36,375 bases of DNA from Candidatus Uhrbacteria bacterium RIFOXYC2_FULL_47_19. GTDB lineage: Bacteria; Patescibacteriota; Patescibacteriia; SG8-24. Made by a program: the position numbers and the translations under genes. Of the stretch, positions 28,466 to 36,375 are shown piece after piece; the first letter of the stretch is position 1, and the number at the start of each line of letters is the position of its first letter. The stretch covers positions 1 through 36,375 of the forward strand of contig MGFG01000033.1 in the NCBI GenBank assembly GCA_001791745.1. The letters run 5' to 3'. The notes under the pieces are model-generated. The model was not told the DNA's origin and did no database searches. It worked only from the letters and a program-made list of their open reading frames with translations.

Positions 28466-28535
28466 GTCAGTTTGGTTCAGGTTTGGTCTTCTAAGAGTAG
28501 CATAATCGCTGTCAGTGCTTCATTGGACAAAGTTA

Positions 28536-28660
28536 AAGGGGGTCCGGCATCAACTGCACAACGTATTGCGCAGGAGCCGGACCCCCTTCAAGGAGGAGGA
28601 GCCCTTCTGTATACGGACGGGTGAGGAGTCCGTCCGTAGTAGCCCCTCTTGGGGGCAACG
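28536..28660 (+). promoter_or_regulatory. Structured leader region with three stem-loops
   Basis: AAGGGGGTCCGGC/GCCGGACCCCCTT, ACGGACGG/CCGTCCGT, GCCCC/GGGGGC in series. Confidence 0.5.
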
Positions 28661-28758
28661 TGGAAATCTATCACATGTTCGCTGGCCTGTCAAGGATCTA
28701 CCTTAGATCGCCTCGGTGTAGCGTAGGCCTTTCTGATTTCGACGAGTATACTTTATAT

Positions 28759-30405
28759 ATGAGAGTGTTTAAGCCATTTTTTAGACTTTTTGCCGGCCAT
28801 CCTTGGCGTCAAGGTGGGGCCGTTTTTGTCGTTGTAGCCGCACTCTATGGCTGGCTTCAGGCTCAGCTATCATTTCGAGACCCGGATTCCTTTTATCATG
28901 CCGGTCTAACTTTACTGACCGGACACCTAGGCCCGATTCGTGAGTTTCCTTGGTTGCCATTCACAACTTTATCTCAAGCCTTCGCTGATCAGCACTTCCT
29001 TTATCATTTATTACTCATTCCGTTTATTCATTTTTTTGATCCACTGTCCGGATTGAGGGTGGCGACCGTACTTTTGGGGGCGACGGCGGTGACGACTTTC
29101 TTTTTGATAACTCGTTTACTTCGATTACGTCATGGTTGGGCCTTTGCGTTAATACTGGCCACTTCGGCCGACTTAATGTTTCGATTGAATCTGGCTAAAG
29201 CTTCGGCGTTGGCGATCACGTTGCTACTTTTGGGATTTATCTGCGCACTTTTTGGTCGTCGTTGGTTGTTATTTTTAATCGCCTGGTTATATGTTTGGGC
29301 GCATGGTAGTTGGCCACTTTTGCCTTTTGCTGTCCTGGTCGTGGCAGTGGTCCAGTCATCTGTAATTTTCTTTAGAACACCTATTGATGTTCGGTTGTCA
29401 TCTCGTTTGAAGACAGCATTATATTCATCGGAATCCAGACAATCGTGGTTAGCTGCTGCCCTGACCAGTCTCGGCACTATTGGTGGACTAATAGTTAATC
29501 CGTTTTTTCCCGCTAATCTTGAGTTCTTTTGGTATCAAACAATTCAGGTTGCTTTGGTTGGTCTCGCCGATAAGGTCGACGTTGGTATCGAATGGTATCC
29601 ATATGCACTGTCGGATTTGATTCGGCAGAACGGTGTAGTTTTTGTTTTATTAGGTATCGTGATTGCTTTAGCAGTTGGAGTTTCGATTGTTGGACGTCGT
29701 GCTTGGCGATCGAAAGTAAGTGATTACGGACGTAATTTAGTCCCGTTGCTTACGGTCGGTGTGATTTCTTTCGCTTTGTTGGTGTTAACACTGAAGAGTC
29801 GTCGACATGTTGAGTTTTTGATTCCGTTTGCGTTGCTGCTGACAGCTATTGAGTTCGATCGATTGGTGCGTCGGGTGGACTTGCGTCGACTAATCTCACT
29901 TTTGTTTTCCAAAAAGAAAAGACTTGGTCAGGTTGTGGCTGGATACATTATTTTTACACTTTTATTTTTACCAATCCGTGACATCTTTCTAGTTTCCAAG
30001 TCATTGCGGACCAATACTTACAATTGGTCACGCTTCGCTGCGGTCGGTGATTGGATGCGCCTACATGTGCCCCCGGAGAGTGTGATTTTTAATGGTGATT
30101 GGGCTGATTTTCCGGTGCTCTTTTATCGTTTTCCCGAAGGACGCTACATTATTGGTCTGGACGCTGGTTTTTTGTATCTACATGATCAAGCACGGTACGA
30201 TGAATGGAGGTTGATTTCAGCTGGACAGGTTAGTGAGAATGTCGGGGAACGGATCGAGAAGTTTTTTGGTGCTCATTATGTGTTAGTGCGCCAGGATCAG
30301 GAGCCACTGTTGCAGTCAGTCGAGGCCGATTCGACGCTACTGCCGGTCTACGAGGATGACGAGGTGAGAGTCTTTATGAGGCTGGAGTCAGATTTTGACC
30401 TTTAG
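28759..30405 (+). CDS. Multi-TM membrane protein, glycosyltransferase-C-like
   Basis: Large multi-TM ORF with SFRDPDSFYHAGL N-terminal loop and soluble C-terminus; ATG 28759 preferred within ORF 28621-30405. Confidence 0.75.
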   Translation: MRVFKPFFRLFAGHPWRQGGAVFVVVAALYGWLQAQLSFRDPDSFYHAGLTLLTGHLGPIREFPWLPFTTLSQAFADQHFLYHLLLIPFIHFFDPLSGLRVATVLLGATAVTTFFLITRLLRLRHGWAFALILATSADLMFRLNLAKASALAITLLLLGFICALFGRRWLLFLIAWLYVWAHGSWPLLPFAVLVVAVVQSSVIFFRTPIDVRLSSRLKTALYSSESRQSWLAAALTSLGTIGGLIVNPFFPANLEFFWYQTIQVALVGLADKVDVGIEWYPYALSDLIRQNGVVFVLLGIVIALAVGVSIVGRRAWRSKVSDYGRNLVPLLTVGVISFALLVLTLKSRRHVEFLIPFALLLTAIEFDRLVRRVDLRRLISLLFSKKKRLGQVVAGYIIFTLLFLPIRDIFLVSKSLRTNTYNWSRFAAVGDWMRLHVPPESVIFNGDWADFPVLFYRFPEGRYIIGLDAGFLYLHDQARYDEWRLISAGQVSENVGERIEKFFGAHYVLVRQDQEPLLQSVEADSTLLPVYEDDEVRVFMRLESDFDL

Positions 30406-30419
30406 TCTTTTAGAAAATT

Positions 30420-30655
30420 TTGTCATCTCCACCTTCTTTGTCATCCCGGGCCGAGACCTGGGATTCAGAACCCGATCTTTTTTACTTCTGGGTCCCGGAT
30501 AGCCGCTGTCGCGACTTCCGGGACGACAAAAGGAGGAGGTCCGGCTCAGAGTCAGGGACGACAAAGTGGAGCCGCCGGGACGACAAAAGGAGGAGGTCCG
30601 GCTCAGAGTCAGGGACGACAAAGTGGAGCCGCCGGGACGACAAAACACTTTAAAA
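30420..30655. repeat. REP-like cluster containing a 57-bp tandem duplication
   Basis: 57-bp unit at 30518-30574 and 30575-30631 plus a partial third copy. Confidence 0.85.
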
Positions 30656-30668
30656 ATCAATTTTTGTC

Positions 30669-31379
30669 ATGCGAATCACTATTGCTTTACCAGTATTGAA
30701 CGAGGAAGCTGTACTGCTCGATTCAGTTGAGCGTGTGCTTGAGGCTGTGCGTAGTTTACTTCCGTCGGACATAGTGACTGTTGTGGTAGCGGATAATGGT
30801 TCAAGTGATCGTACAGCCGAAATCGGTCAGCAATTGGCGAACACGAAGCCGATGGTTCATTATCTTCGTCTCGAGGAGCGCGGTAAGGGATTAGCGGTAT
30901 TCGCTGCTTGGAATCAGGTACCGGCTGATGTTTATGTTTTTACGGATATCGACTTGGCGGCGGATTTATCGGCACTACCCGATTTAGTGAATGCAATTAG
31001 AGGTGGAGCCGGACTCTCGGTCGGCTCACGGTTTCATCCAGCCTCGACAGTTGAGCGGTCAGCTGGTCGTCAATTTTATTCGCTCGGCTACCGTAATTTG
31101 CTCAAGGCTACTTTTGGTACATCTGTGTCTGATGTTCCCTGCGGACTTAAGGCTGCTTCGGCTTCAGTTGTGGCCGAGATTGTACCGCAAGTGCGCGACC
31201 GTGGTTGGTTTTTCGATACCGAACTAGTAGTTAGATCCGAACGCGCCGGGTTCGAGGTACACGAGATTCCTGTTCGGTGGTGTGAAACGACGATTCCTGG
31301 TCGTGTTTCTAAGGTTAATGCACCCAAGTTAGCCGCCGAGTATTTTCGGCAGGTTTTGCGTTTGAAGCGAGAACTGTAA
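30669..31379 (+). CDS. Glycosyltransferase family 2
   Basis: ITIALPVLNEEAVLLDSVERVL...VVVADNGSSDRTAEIG...YVFTDIDLAADL. Confidence 0.92.
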   Translation: MRITIALPVLNEEAVLLDSVERVLEAVRSLLPSDIVTVVVADNGSSDRTAEIGQQLANTKPMVHYLRLEERGKGLAVFAAWNQVPADVYVFTDIDLAADLSALPDLVNAIRGGAGLSVGSRFHPASTVERSAGRQFYSLGYRNLLKATFGTSVSDVPCGLKAASASVVAEIVPQVRDRGWFFDTELVVRSERAGFEVHEIPVRWCETTIPGRVSKVNAPKLAAEYFRQVLRLKREL

Positions 31380-33004
31380 TGAGCTTGATTGAACTTACCA
31401 AGTCGATTACTCGTCGAGAGTGGCTGGTTGTGGCTGCTGCCGCGTTTATCATGATGCTACTGACCTCCTTTCCGCCGGTGTACGGCTGGCTGGTGGGGTT
31501 GTTCCGAGGACAGGAGTGGAACGGCTTGCAGATTTTTTCGCCAGGCGACTTTGGTGTTTATCTTTCTTATATTAGGCAAGCCCGTGGAGGTGCTTTTTTT
31601 CTTGATAACATTTTTGTTGTTGGTGAGCCGGTCACTCCAGTCATCAATTTATTTTGGTGGTCGGTTGGATTATTAGCTCGATTAACATCACTCGGTCCAG
31701 TGGCCGCCTTTTACGTTGCACGTTCCTTATCTGTCCTACCACTGGCTGTGGTTTGTTATTTGGCAGTTTCGTTTTTTCTGCGTCAGCAAACTGAACGGTT
31801 GATTGCCTTCCTGCTGCTGATGTTCGGGTCGGGTTGGGGTCTGCTAGCCTCTCCATTTTTAAGTACGGTCGGACCGTCCGTCAGCTGGCCGATCGATTTG
31901 TGGGTACCAGAATCGAATTTGTTTGCTAGTCAAATGTACAGTCCACACTTTGTTTTTTCGTGGACGCTGCTAATTTTGAGCATGCTGCTTTTGGCCTTGG
32001 CCTACGAAACACGGCAGCTGCGCTATGGACTATTAGCTGGATTGGTGGCGTTGTTGCTTTTTGAGTTTCATCCATTTCACGCCCCGACGTTATATATCGC
32101 CGGCTTTTTTAGTTGGCTGGCGTTAACGATTTTTAACCGCGACGGAGCTGTTTGGCGGCGATTAATGGCGTTTGTTTTATTCGTCGTCGTGTCTTGTCCT
32201 TCAGTTATTTATCATTACTTTTTATTGAATAGTGCTGATGGGTTAACTCGTGAGATCACTGCTGCTAACGTGACACTAACTCCGGGTTGGCCTTACGTCC
32301 TGCTCGGGTTCGGTCTGCCGCTGGTCTTGGCTCCGGTCGGTTTGTTCCTGTGTCGTCGGAACGGTTCGCCGCAACTAATTGGTTTCTTAGTAGTATGGGC
32401 TTTATCACATCTAGTGTTATCGTATTTCCCTTTTTCTTTTCAGCGGCGGTTTCTCGAAGGTGCTGAGTTTCCGTTGGTAGTGTTGGCCGCGCCGGTCATT
32501 GTGTTGATGGTAGGTCGTTTAATAAAAACGATTCGGATGTTTAGGCGAAGTATCATTCCGGCCATCGGTTTACTTCTACTACTACTAGTGTTCGCTTCAT
32601 CGATCGATATTTACACTTCAATTTTACAGTTATCACCGGACGCATTTTTTTCTTCTGATGAATCGTTAGTTTTGGAATGGATTCGTGAAAGTACACCAGT
32701 GGATGCGGCCTTCATTAGTTCCGGTGCTTCCGGTCATTTGGTTGCCGGCTGGACCGGACGGCGGGTGTTGTTCGGACACTGGGTGAACTCTGGTAATGTG
32801 GAGCGGCGACAATCTGAAGTTAAAGAATTTTTTGGTCAGTCAGATAACGTGACGCGCGTCGAGTTCATGCGTTTGAGAGGTTTAACACACGTACTTGTTG
32901 GCCCAGAAGAGCGTGCAGCAACTGGTGGAGAGTTTGTTATTGAGCCGTCCTTTCGGCAGGTGTATACAGTTGGTGAGTTTGAGGTTTATGAGCTACAGGA
33001 GTGA
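31379..33004 (+). CDS. Multi-TM membrane protein, possibly glycosyltransferase
   Basis: 541 aa multi-TM ORF overlapping the preceding GT2 stop codon. Confidence 0.78.
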   Translation: MSLIELTKSITRREWLVVAAAAFIMMLLTSFPPVYGWLVGLFRGQEWNGLQIFSPGDFGVYLSYIRQARGGAFFLDNIFVVGEPVTPVINLFWWSVGLLARLTSLGPVAAFYVARSLSVLPLAVVCYLAVSFFLRQQTERLIAFLLLMFGSGWGLLASPFLSTVGPSVSWPIDLWVPESNLFASQMYSPHFVFSWTLLILSMLLLALAYETRQLRYGLLAGLVALLLFEFHPFHAPTLYIAGFFSWLALTIFNRDGAVWRRLMAFVLFVVVSCPSVIYHYFLLNSADGLTREITAANVTLTPGWPYVLLGFGLPLVLAPVGLFLCRRNGSPQLIGFLVVWALSHLVLSYFPFSFQRRFLEGAEFPLVVLAAPVIVLMVGRLIKTIRMFRRSIIPAIGLLLLLLVFASSIDIYTSILQLSPDAFFSSDESLVLEWIRESTPVDAAFISSGASGHLVAGWTGRRVLFGHWVNSGNVERRQSEVKEFFGQSDNVTRVEFMRLRGLTHVLVGPEERAATGGEFVIEPSFRQVYTVGEFEVYELQE

Positions 33005-33015
33005 ATCGGGGTAAT

Positions 33016-33729
33016 ATGAAAACATTGGTAGTTATTCCAACCTACAATGAACGTGAGAATTTGGAGACCGTGATTCATGGTGTCTTGGATTTAGTTTCCG
33101 TTGAGGTTGATTTGCTGGTAGTCGACGATGCATCACCCGACGGTACTGGTCGGCTGGCCGATGATCTCGTTCGGCTGCATCCCAATCGAGTTCATGTCCT
33201 ACATCGTCCAGCTAGATTCGGTTTAGGCGACGCCTATTTGGACGGTTTTCGTTTGGCGATCGAGCGTGGTTACGAAGCGGTCTGTGAACTGGATGCCGAT
33301 GGCTCACATGATCCGGTCGATTTGGTGCGACTGATTGCGGCCGTGCGTGATGGCGCTGACGTAGCGATCGGTTCGCGGCGAGTACCTGGTGGTCGGGTCG
33401 AGGATTGGGGTTGGCAGCGTCGGATTATGAGTCAATGTGCATCGTCTATTTCGCGTGTGCTGCTCAAACTGAAAACCCGCGATGCTTCAGCTGGATTTCG
33501 CTGTCTCGGCCGGCGAGCAGTCGAGGTTTTGTTGTCTGCCGATATTCGTAGTCGCGGCTACGCTTTTCAAGAAGAGTCGTTGTTTTGGTTGGAGCGATCC
33601 GGTTGTCAGATCGTCGAACTGCCGGTAGTTTTTCATAATCGTCGGTTGGGTCGATCCAAGGCCAGTTGGCGTGAAGTTGTTGGTCTAATTGCGGTTTTGA
33701 TCCGGCTTCGTTTTGGGGTCGGATCTTGA
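33016..33729 (+). CDS. Polyprenol-phosphate mannosyltransferase-like GT2
   Basis: TLVVIPTYNERENLETVI...LLVVDDASPDGTGRLAD...CELDADGSHDP...IGSRRVPGG. Confidence 0.93.
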   Translation: MKTLVVIPTYNERENLETVIHGVLDLVSVEVDLLVVDDASPDGTGRLADDLVRLHPNRVHVLHRPARFGLGDAYLDGFRLAIERGYEAVCELDADGSHDPVDLVRLIAAVRDGADVAIGSRRVPGGRVEDWGWQRRIMSQCASSISRVLLKLKTRDASAGFRCLGRRAVEVLLSADIRSRGYAFQEESLFWLERSGCQIVELPVVFHNRRLGRSKASWREVVGLIAVLIRLRFGVGS

Positions 33730-33739
33730 ATCCAATCCT

Positions 33740-34260
33740 TCTTACGTATTTGTCATCCTTACTTTTTATTTTGTTATCTTGAAACCTCAAGCCTTTTTAA
33801 CATGTCATCCCGGATAGACCTCGCTCCGCTCGGCCTTCCGGGATGACAGAATAGAAAGGCTCACAATTTTCGGGATGACAAAATACATAAGAAGAATTGA
33901 GATAACAAAAAATACTGTCGTCCCGGAACTGCGAACTGAACATTATTCCTTTTGTCGTCCCGGAACTGCGAACTGAACATTATTCCTTTTGTCGTCCCGG
34001 AACTGCGAGTGTAGCGAGCGGTATCCGGGACCCAGAGGCAAAAAAGGATCGGGATTGGTTTCTGGATCCCGGATAGTCGCTGCGCTCCTTCCGGGATGAC
34101 ATGTTAAAAAGGCTTGAGGTTTCAAGATGACAAATTAAAAAGGCTTGAGGTTTCAAGATGACAAAATAAAAAGTGAGGATGACAAATTAAGAAAGGTTGC
34201 GGTTTCGAGATGACAAATAAAACACTGTCGTCCCGGGCCGAGACCCGGGACCCAGGAGCA
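33740..34260. repeat. REP-like dispersed palindromic repeat cluster
   Basis: Repeated gtcatcccgg/ccgggatgac and gtcgtcccggaactgcgaactgaacattattccttt units; contains the inverted copy of 25538-25687. Confidence 0.85.
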
Positions 34261-34272
34261 GAAACATAAACA

Positions 34273-36249
34273 CTAAAAGTCAAGATTTGACCCCATCTCA
34301 AAGCGGCCGAAAGATTGTTTTTTGGTGGTGAGTTGTTGACCGGATAAAAGTCCATCAAGTCCATGAACCTGAGTGCGTTCGAACAGCTCCAGTCGTAGTC
34401 GATACGACTCGCCTGTCAGTTTCGGTATTAGGCGATCAATACGACGTTCATATTCCACGTTAGGTTCAGTCGATTGCCATAATTCGTTTACGAGGGGCAT
34501 GGTCTCATGCCAGACTTCCTGACTATCAGCATCGATCAAAGTTAGGTCGATTTGTAATGCGTCAGCGGTTGGTCCGAACTTCCAGATCGTTTGCAGTTGC
34601 AGTCGCGATCTATCTTCGTCGGCAACCGACTGCGATTGAACAGCAATCAACTGTGATCCATCAGCAAAGTTTTTCGGCGGATTGAGTCGCGTCGGCGGCG
34701 AATCGAACGGCGGCGTCATCAGATATTCAGACGATGACCAGATCGGTCCGTACAATGCGAACCCACCAACCTCAGCTAACGACAGTGGACTGAACGATCG
34801 TCCAAGTCGCCCGCGTCCACCGTTATAGTGTGGACGTGCCCAATTAGTCGATAAGAATTGCGCGCGATAGGTCGACAGATCATTTTCGTCGAAGGCCAGA
34901 AACTGCACATCGTCCGGTGTCGGGTACGAATCAGTACCAAATTGTTCAACACCTAAAAAGATATAGTGCGCCGAGTAGACGGATGATCGCGAGGATAGTT
35001 CAGGCAGCAGTCGATAGCTTGCAGCGACTGCCGCGTTTGGCGGTACCTGCTCCACGATGCGCTGCGCATCGGCGGCTGCCTCGCGACCGTCGCCCGACCA
35101 GATCCGTGTCGCGACTGCGGGTAGCGGTCCCAGAGTCAGCGAACCATAAAGTGTACCCGGTATTAGCAGTAATGTAGCGAGTGTCTTTGCTTGGTCAATC
35201 GCTAGCTGTCGTTTTAATGGACTGTTTAATTTAGGTAGTCCAGACATGGCAGCCAGGAATAGTCCAGGCAGGAAGAGCGTTGAGTAGTGCGTCTGCACAA
35301 TGGTCGCGCTACCACCCGGCGAGCCCAGCAGTATCTGTGAAAGCGGACCAATTAGTAGTATTAGCTTTTTGGGAGATAGTAGTGGTAGGAAGAGTAGTGG
35401 TAATAGGAACCCCAACAACATTTCGATGTTGCCGAGCGATGCGGTGTGCGCCAGCACTTTGAGTGGTTGTGACAATGCGTTTACAGCCACATCTGCGAAA
35501 GAATGTGCTTCGCCAAGCCAGGTGTAATAAATCAAGAACTTGTACGAGCCGGATGGTGCAAAATGTGCGGCTACTCCAGTTGCCATCATGAACCAGGCGG
35601 CGCCCAGGACGATCGGTCCGATCATCCAGCGCCAGCCGCGTCGTTCGAGGATGGCCAGTAGTCCGACCGCAGCCACAACCAGTGATACATCTTCGCGAAA
35701 CAGCATGGCCACCAGTGCCCAGAGTACGAAGCGGAATGGACGACGTTCGTCGTAGGCTAGGAGTGCCAGCAGTAGCGGCGGCAGGGCAAAGGGTAGTAGA
35801 TGGAACTCAAATAGGTTTATGTTCTGCACTAGCGGACTCAGCAGCCAGGCGGCAGCGAAGGCGAGTGGGGCGAGACGTGATAGACCGGGCGTGTTCGCTA
35901 ATCGGTGTCGAGCCAGTAGCCAGATCGGCCAGGCGGCGAGGGCCAGCACTGCGGATTGTAGGATGAGTAAAGTGCGGGGATCGGGTTTGAGTGCGTAAAA
36001 TGGGAGTAGTGTTAGCAGACCAAACTCAGCGTGGTCGCCGAGGTAAGAATGTGGATGGATGGTTAGACCGAACGGTTGGCCGTGAAGCGTATTCCAAAAG
36101 ACTTGATTGTAGATGGCTAGGTCCAGTCCGTCATAGGCAAATAGGCCATATTTCCAGAGGCAGATGGCGGTGAAGATCACGAAGTATAGGCCGATCATCA
36201 GCCAGAGAATCGTGCGTTCATGTTTTAGTATGCGGGTGGGGAGTTTCAT
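34273..36249 (-). CDS. DUF2079-like multi-TM membrane protein
   Basis: GLFAYDGLDLAIYNQVFWNTLHGQPFGLTIHPHSYLGDHAEFGLLTLLPFYAL...LLREDVSL-like region. Confidence 0.85.
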   Translation of the reverse strand: MKLPTRILKHERTILWLMIGLYFVIFTAICLWKYGLFAYDGLDLAIYNQVFWNTLHGQPFGLTIHPHSYLGDHAEFGLLTLLPFYALKPDPRTLLILQSAVLALAAWPIWLLARHRLANTPGLSRLAPLAFAAAWLLSPLVQNINLFEFHLLPFALPPLLLALLAYDERRPFRFVLWALVAMLFREDVSLVVAAVGLLAILERRGWRWMIGPIVLGAAWFMMATGVAAHFAPSGSYKFLIYYTWLGEAHSFADVAVNALSQPLKVLAHTASLGNIEMLLGFLLPLLFLPLLSPKKLILLIGPLSQILLGSPGGSATIVQTHYSTLFLPGLFLAAMSGLPKLNSPLKRQLAIDQAKTLATLLLIPGTLYGSLTLGPLPAVATRIWSGDGREAAADAQRIVEQVPPNAAVAASYRLLPELSSRSSVYSAHYIFLGVEQFGTDSYPTPDDVQFLAFDENDLSTYRAQFLSTNWARPHYNGGRGRLGRSFSPLSLAEVGGFALYGPIWSSSEYLMTPPFDSPPTRLNPPKNFADGSQLIAVQSQSVADEDRSRLQLQTIWKFGPTADALQIDLTLIDADSQEVWHETMPLVNELWQSTEPNVEYERRIDRLIPKLTGESYRLRLELFERTQVHGLDGLLSGQQLTTKKQSFGRFEMGSNLDF

Positions 36250-36297
36250 GCGGTGATTATAGACGAATTTTTCTGTTGGTACTTACAAACTTTACAC

Positions 36298-36375
36298 TAT
36301 TTGTCATCCTTACTTTTTAATATGTCATCTTGAAACCTCAAGCCTTTTTATTTTGTCATCCCGGAAGGCCGAGCG
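36298..36375. repeat. REP-like repeat at window edge
   Basis: tttgtcatccttactttttaa...gtcatcccggaaggccgagcg. Confidence 0.7.

Overview
36.4 kb window with CPR/Patescibacteria-like gene content (taxonomy inferred from gene content and protein style only). Core flanks encode a membrane pyrophosphatase, a LysM/M23 peptidase, ComM, LspA, a DksA/TraR protein, PNPase, a NYN-domain protein, ribosomal protein S15, a tyrosine recombinase, tRNA-Arg(TCT) and tRNA-His(GTG). Downstream are an envelope/glycosyltransferase block, a histidine kinase, a C39-like peptidase and a GH-like protein, separated by REP-like repeats. An accessory island of about 7 kb starts at the 3' end of tRNA-His. Its main content is a complete diversity-generating retroelement (DGR): target gene 14972-15607 with a C-terminal variable repeat (VR 15464-15589), template repeat (TR 15936-16061), an Avd-like gene on the opposite strand (16068-16493), and a reverse transcriptase (16473-17477). 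By hand alignment, VR and TR differ at 15 of 126 positions, and every difference falls on a TR adenine. The island also carries two 211-bp repeats ending in a tRNA-His 3'-end fragment, an autoinhibited-type Fic protein, a truncated TOTE-type primase fragment, and small genes with their own promoters and terminators. All family calls come from motif reading; no database search was run.
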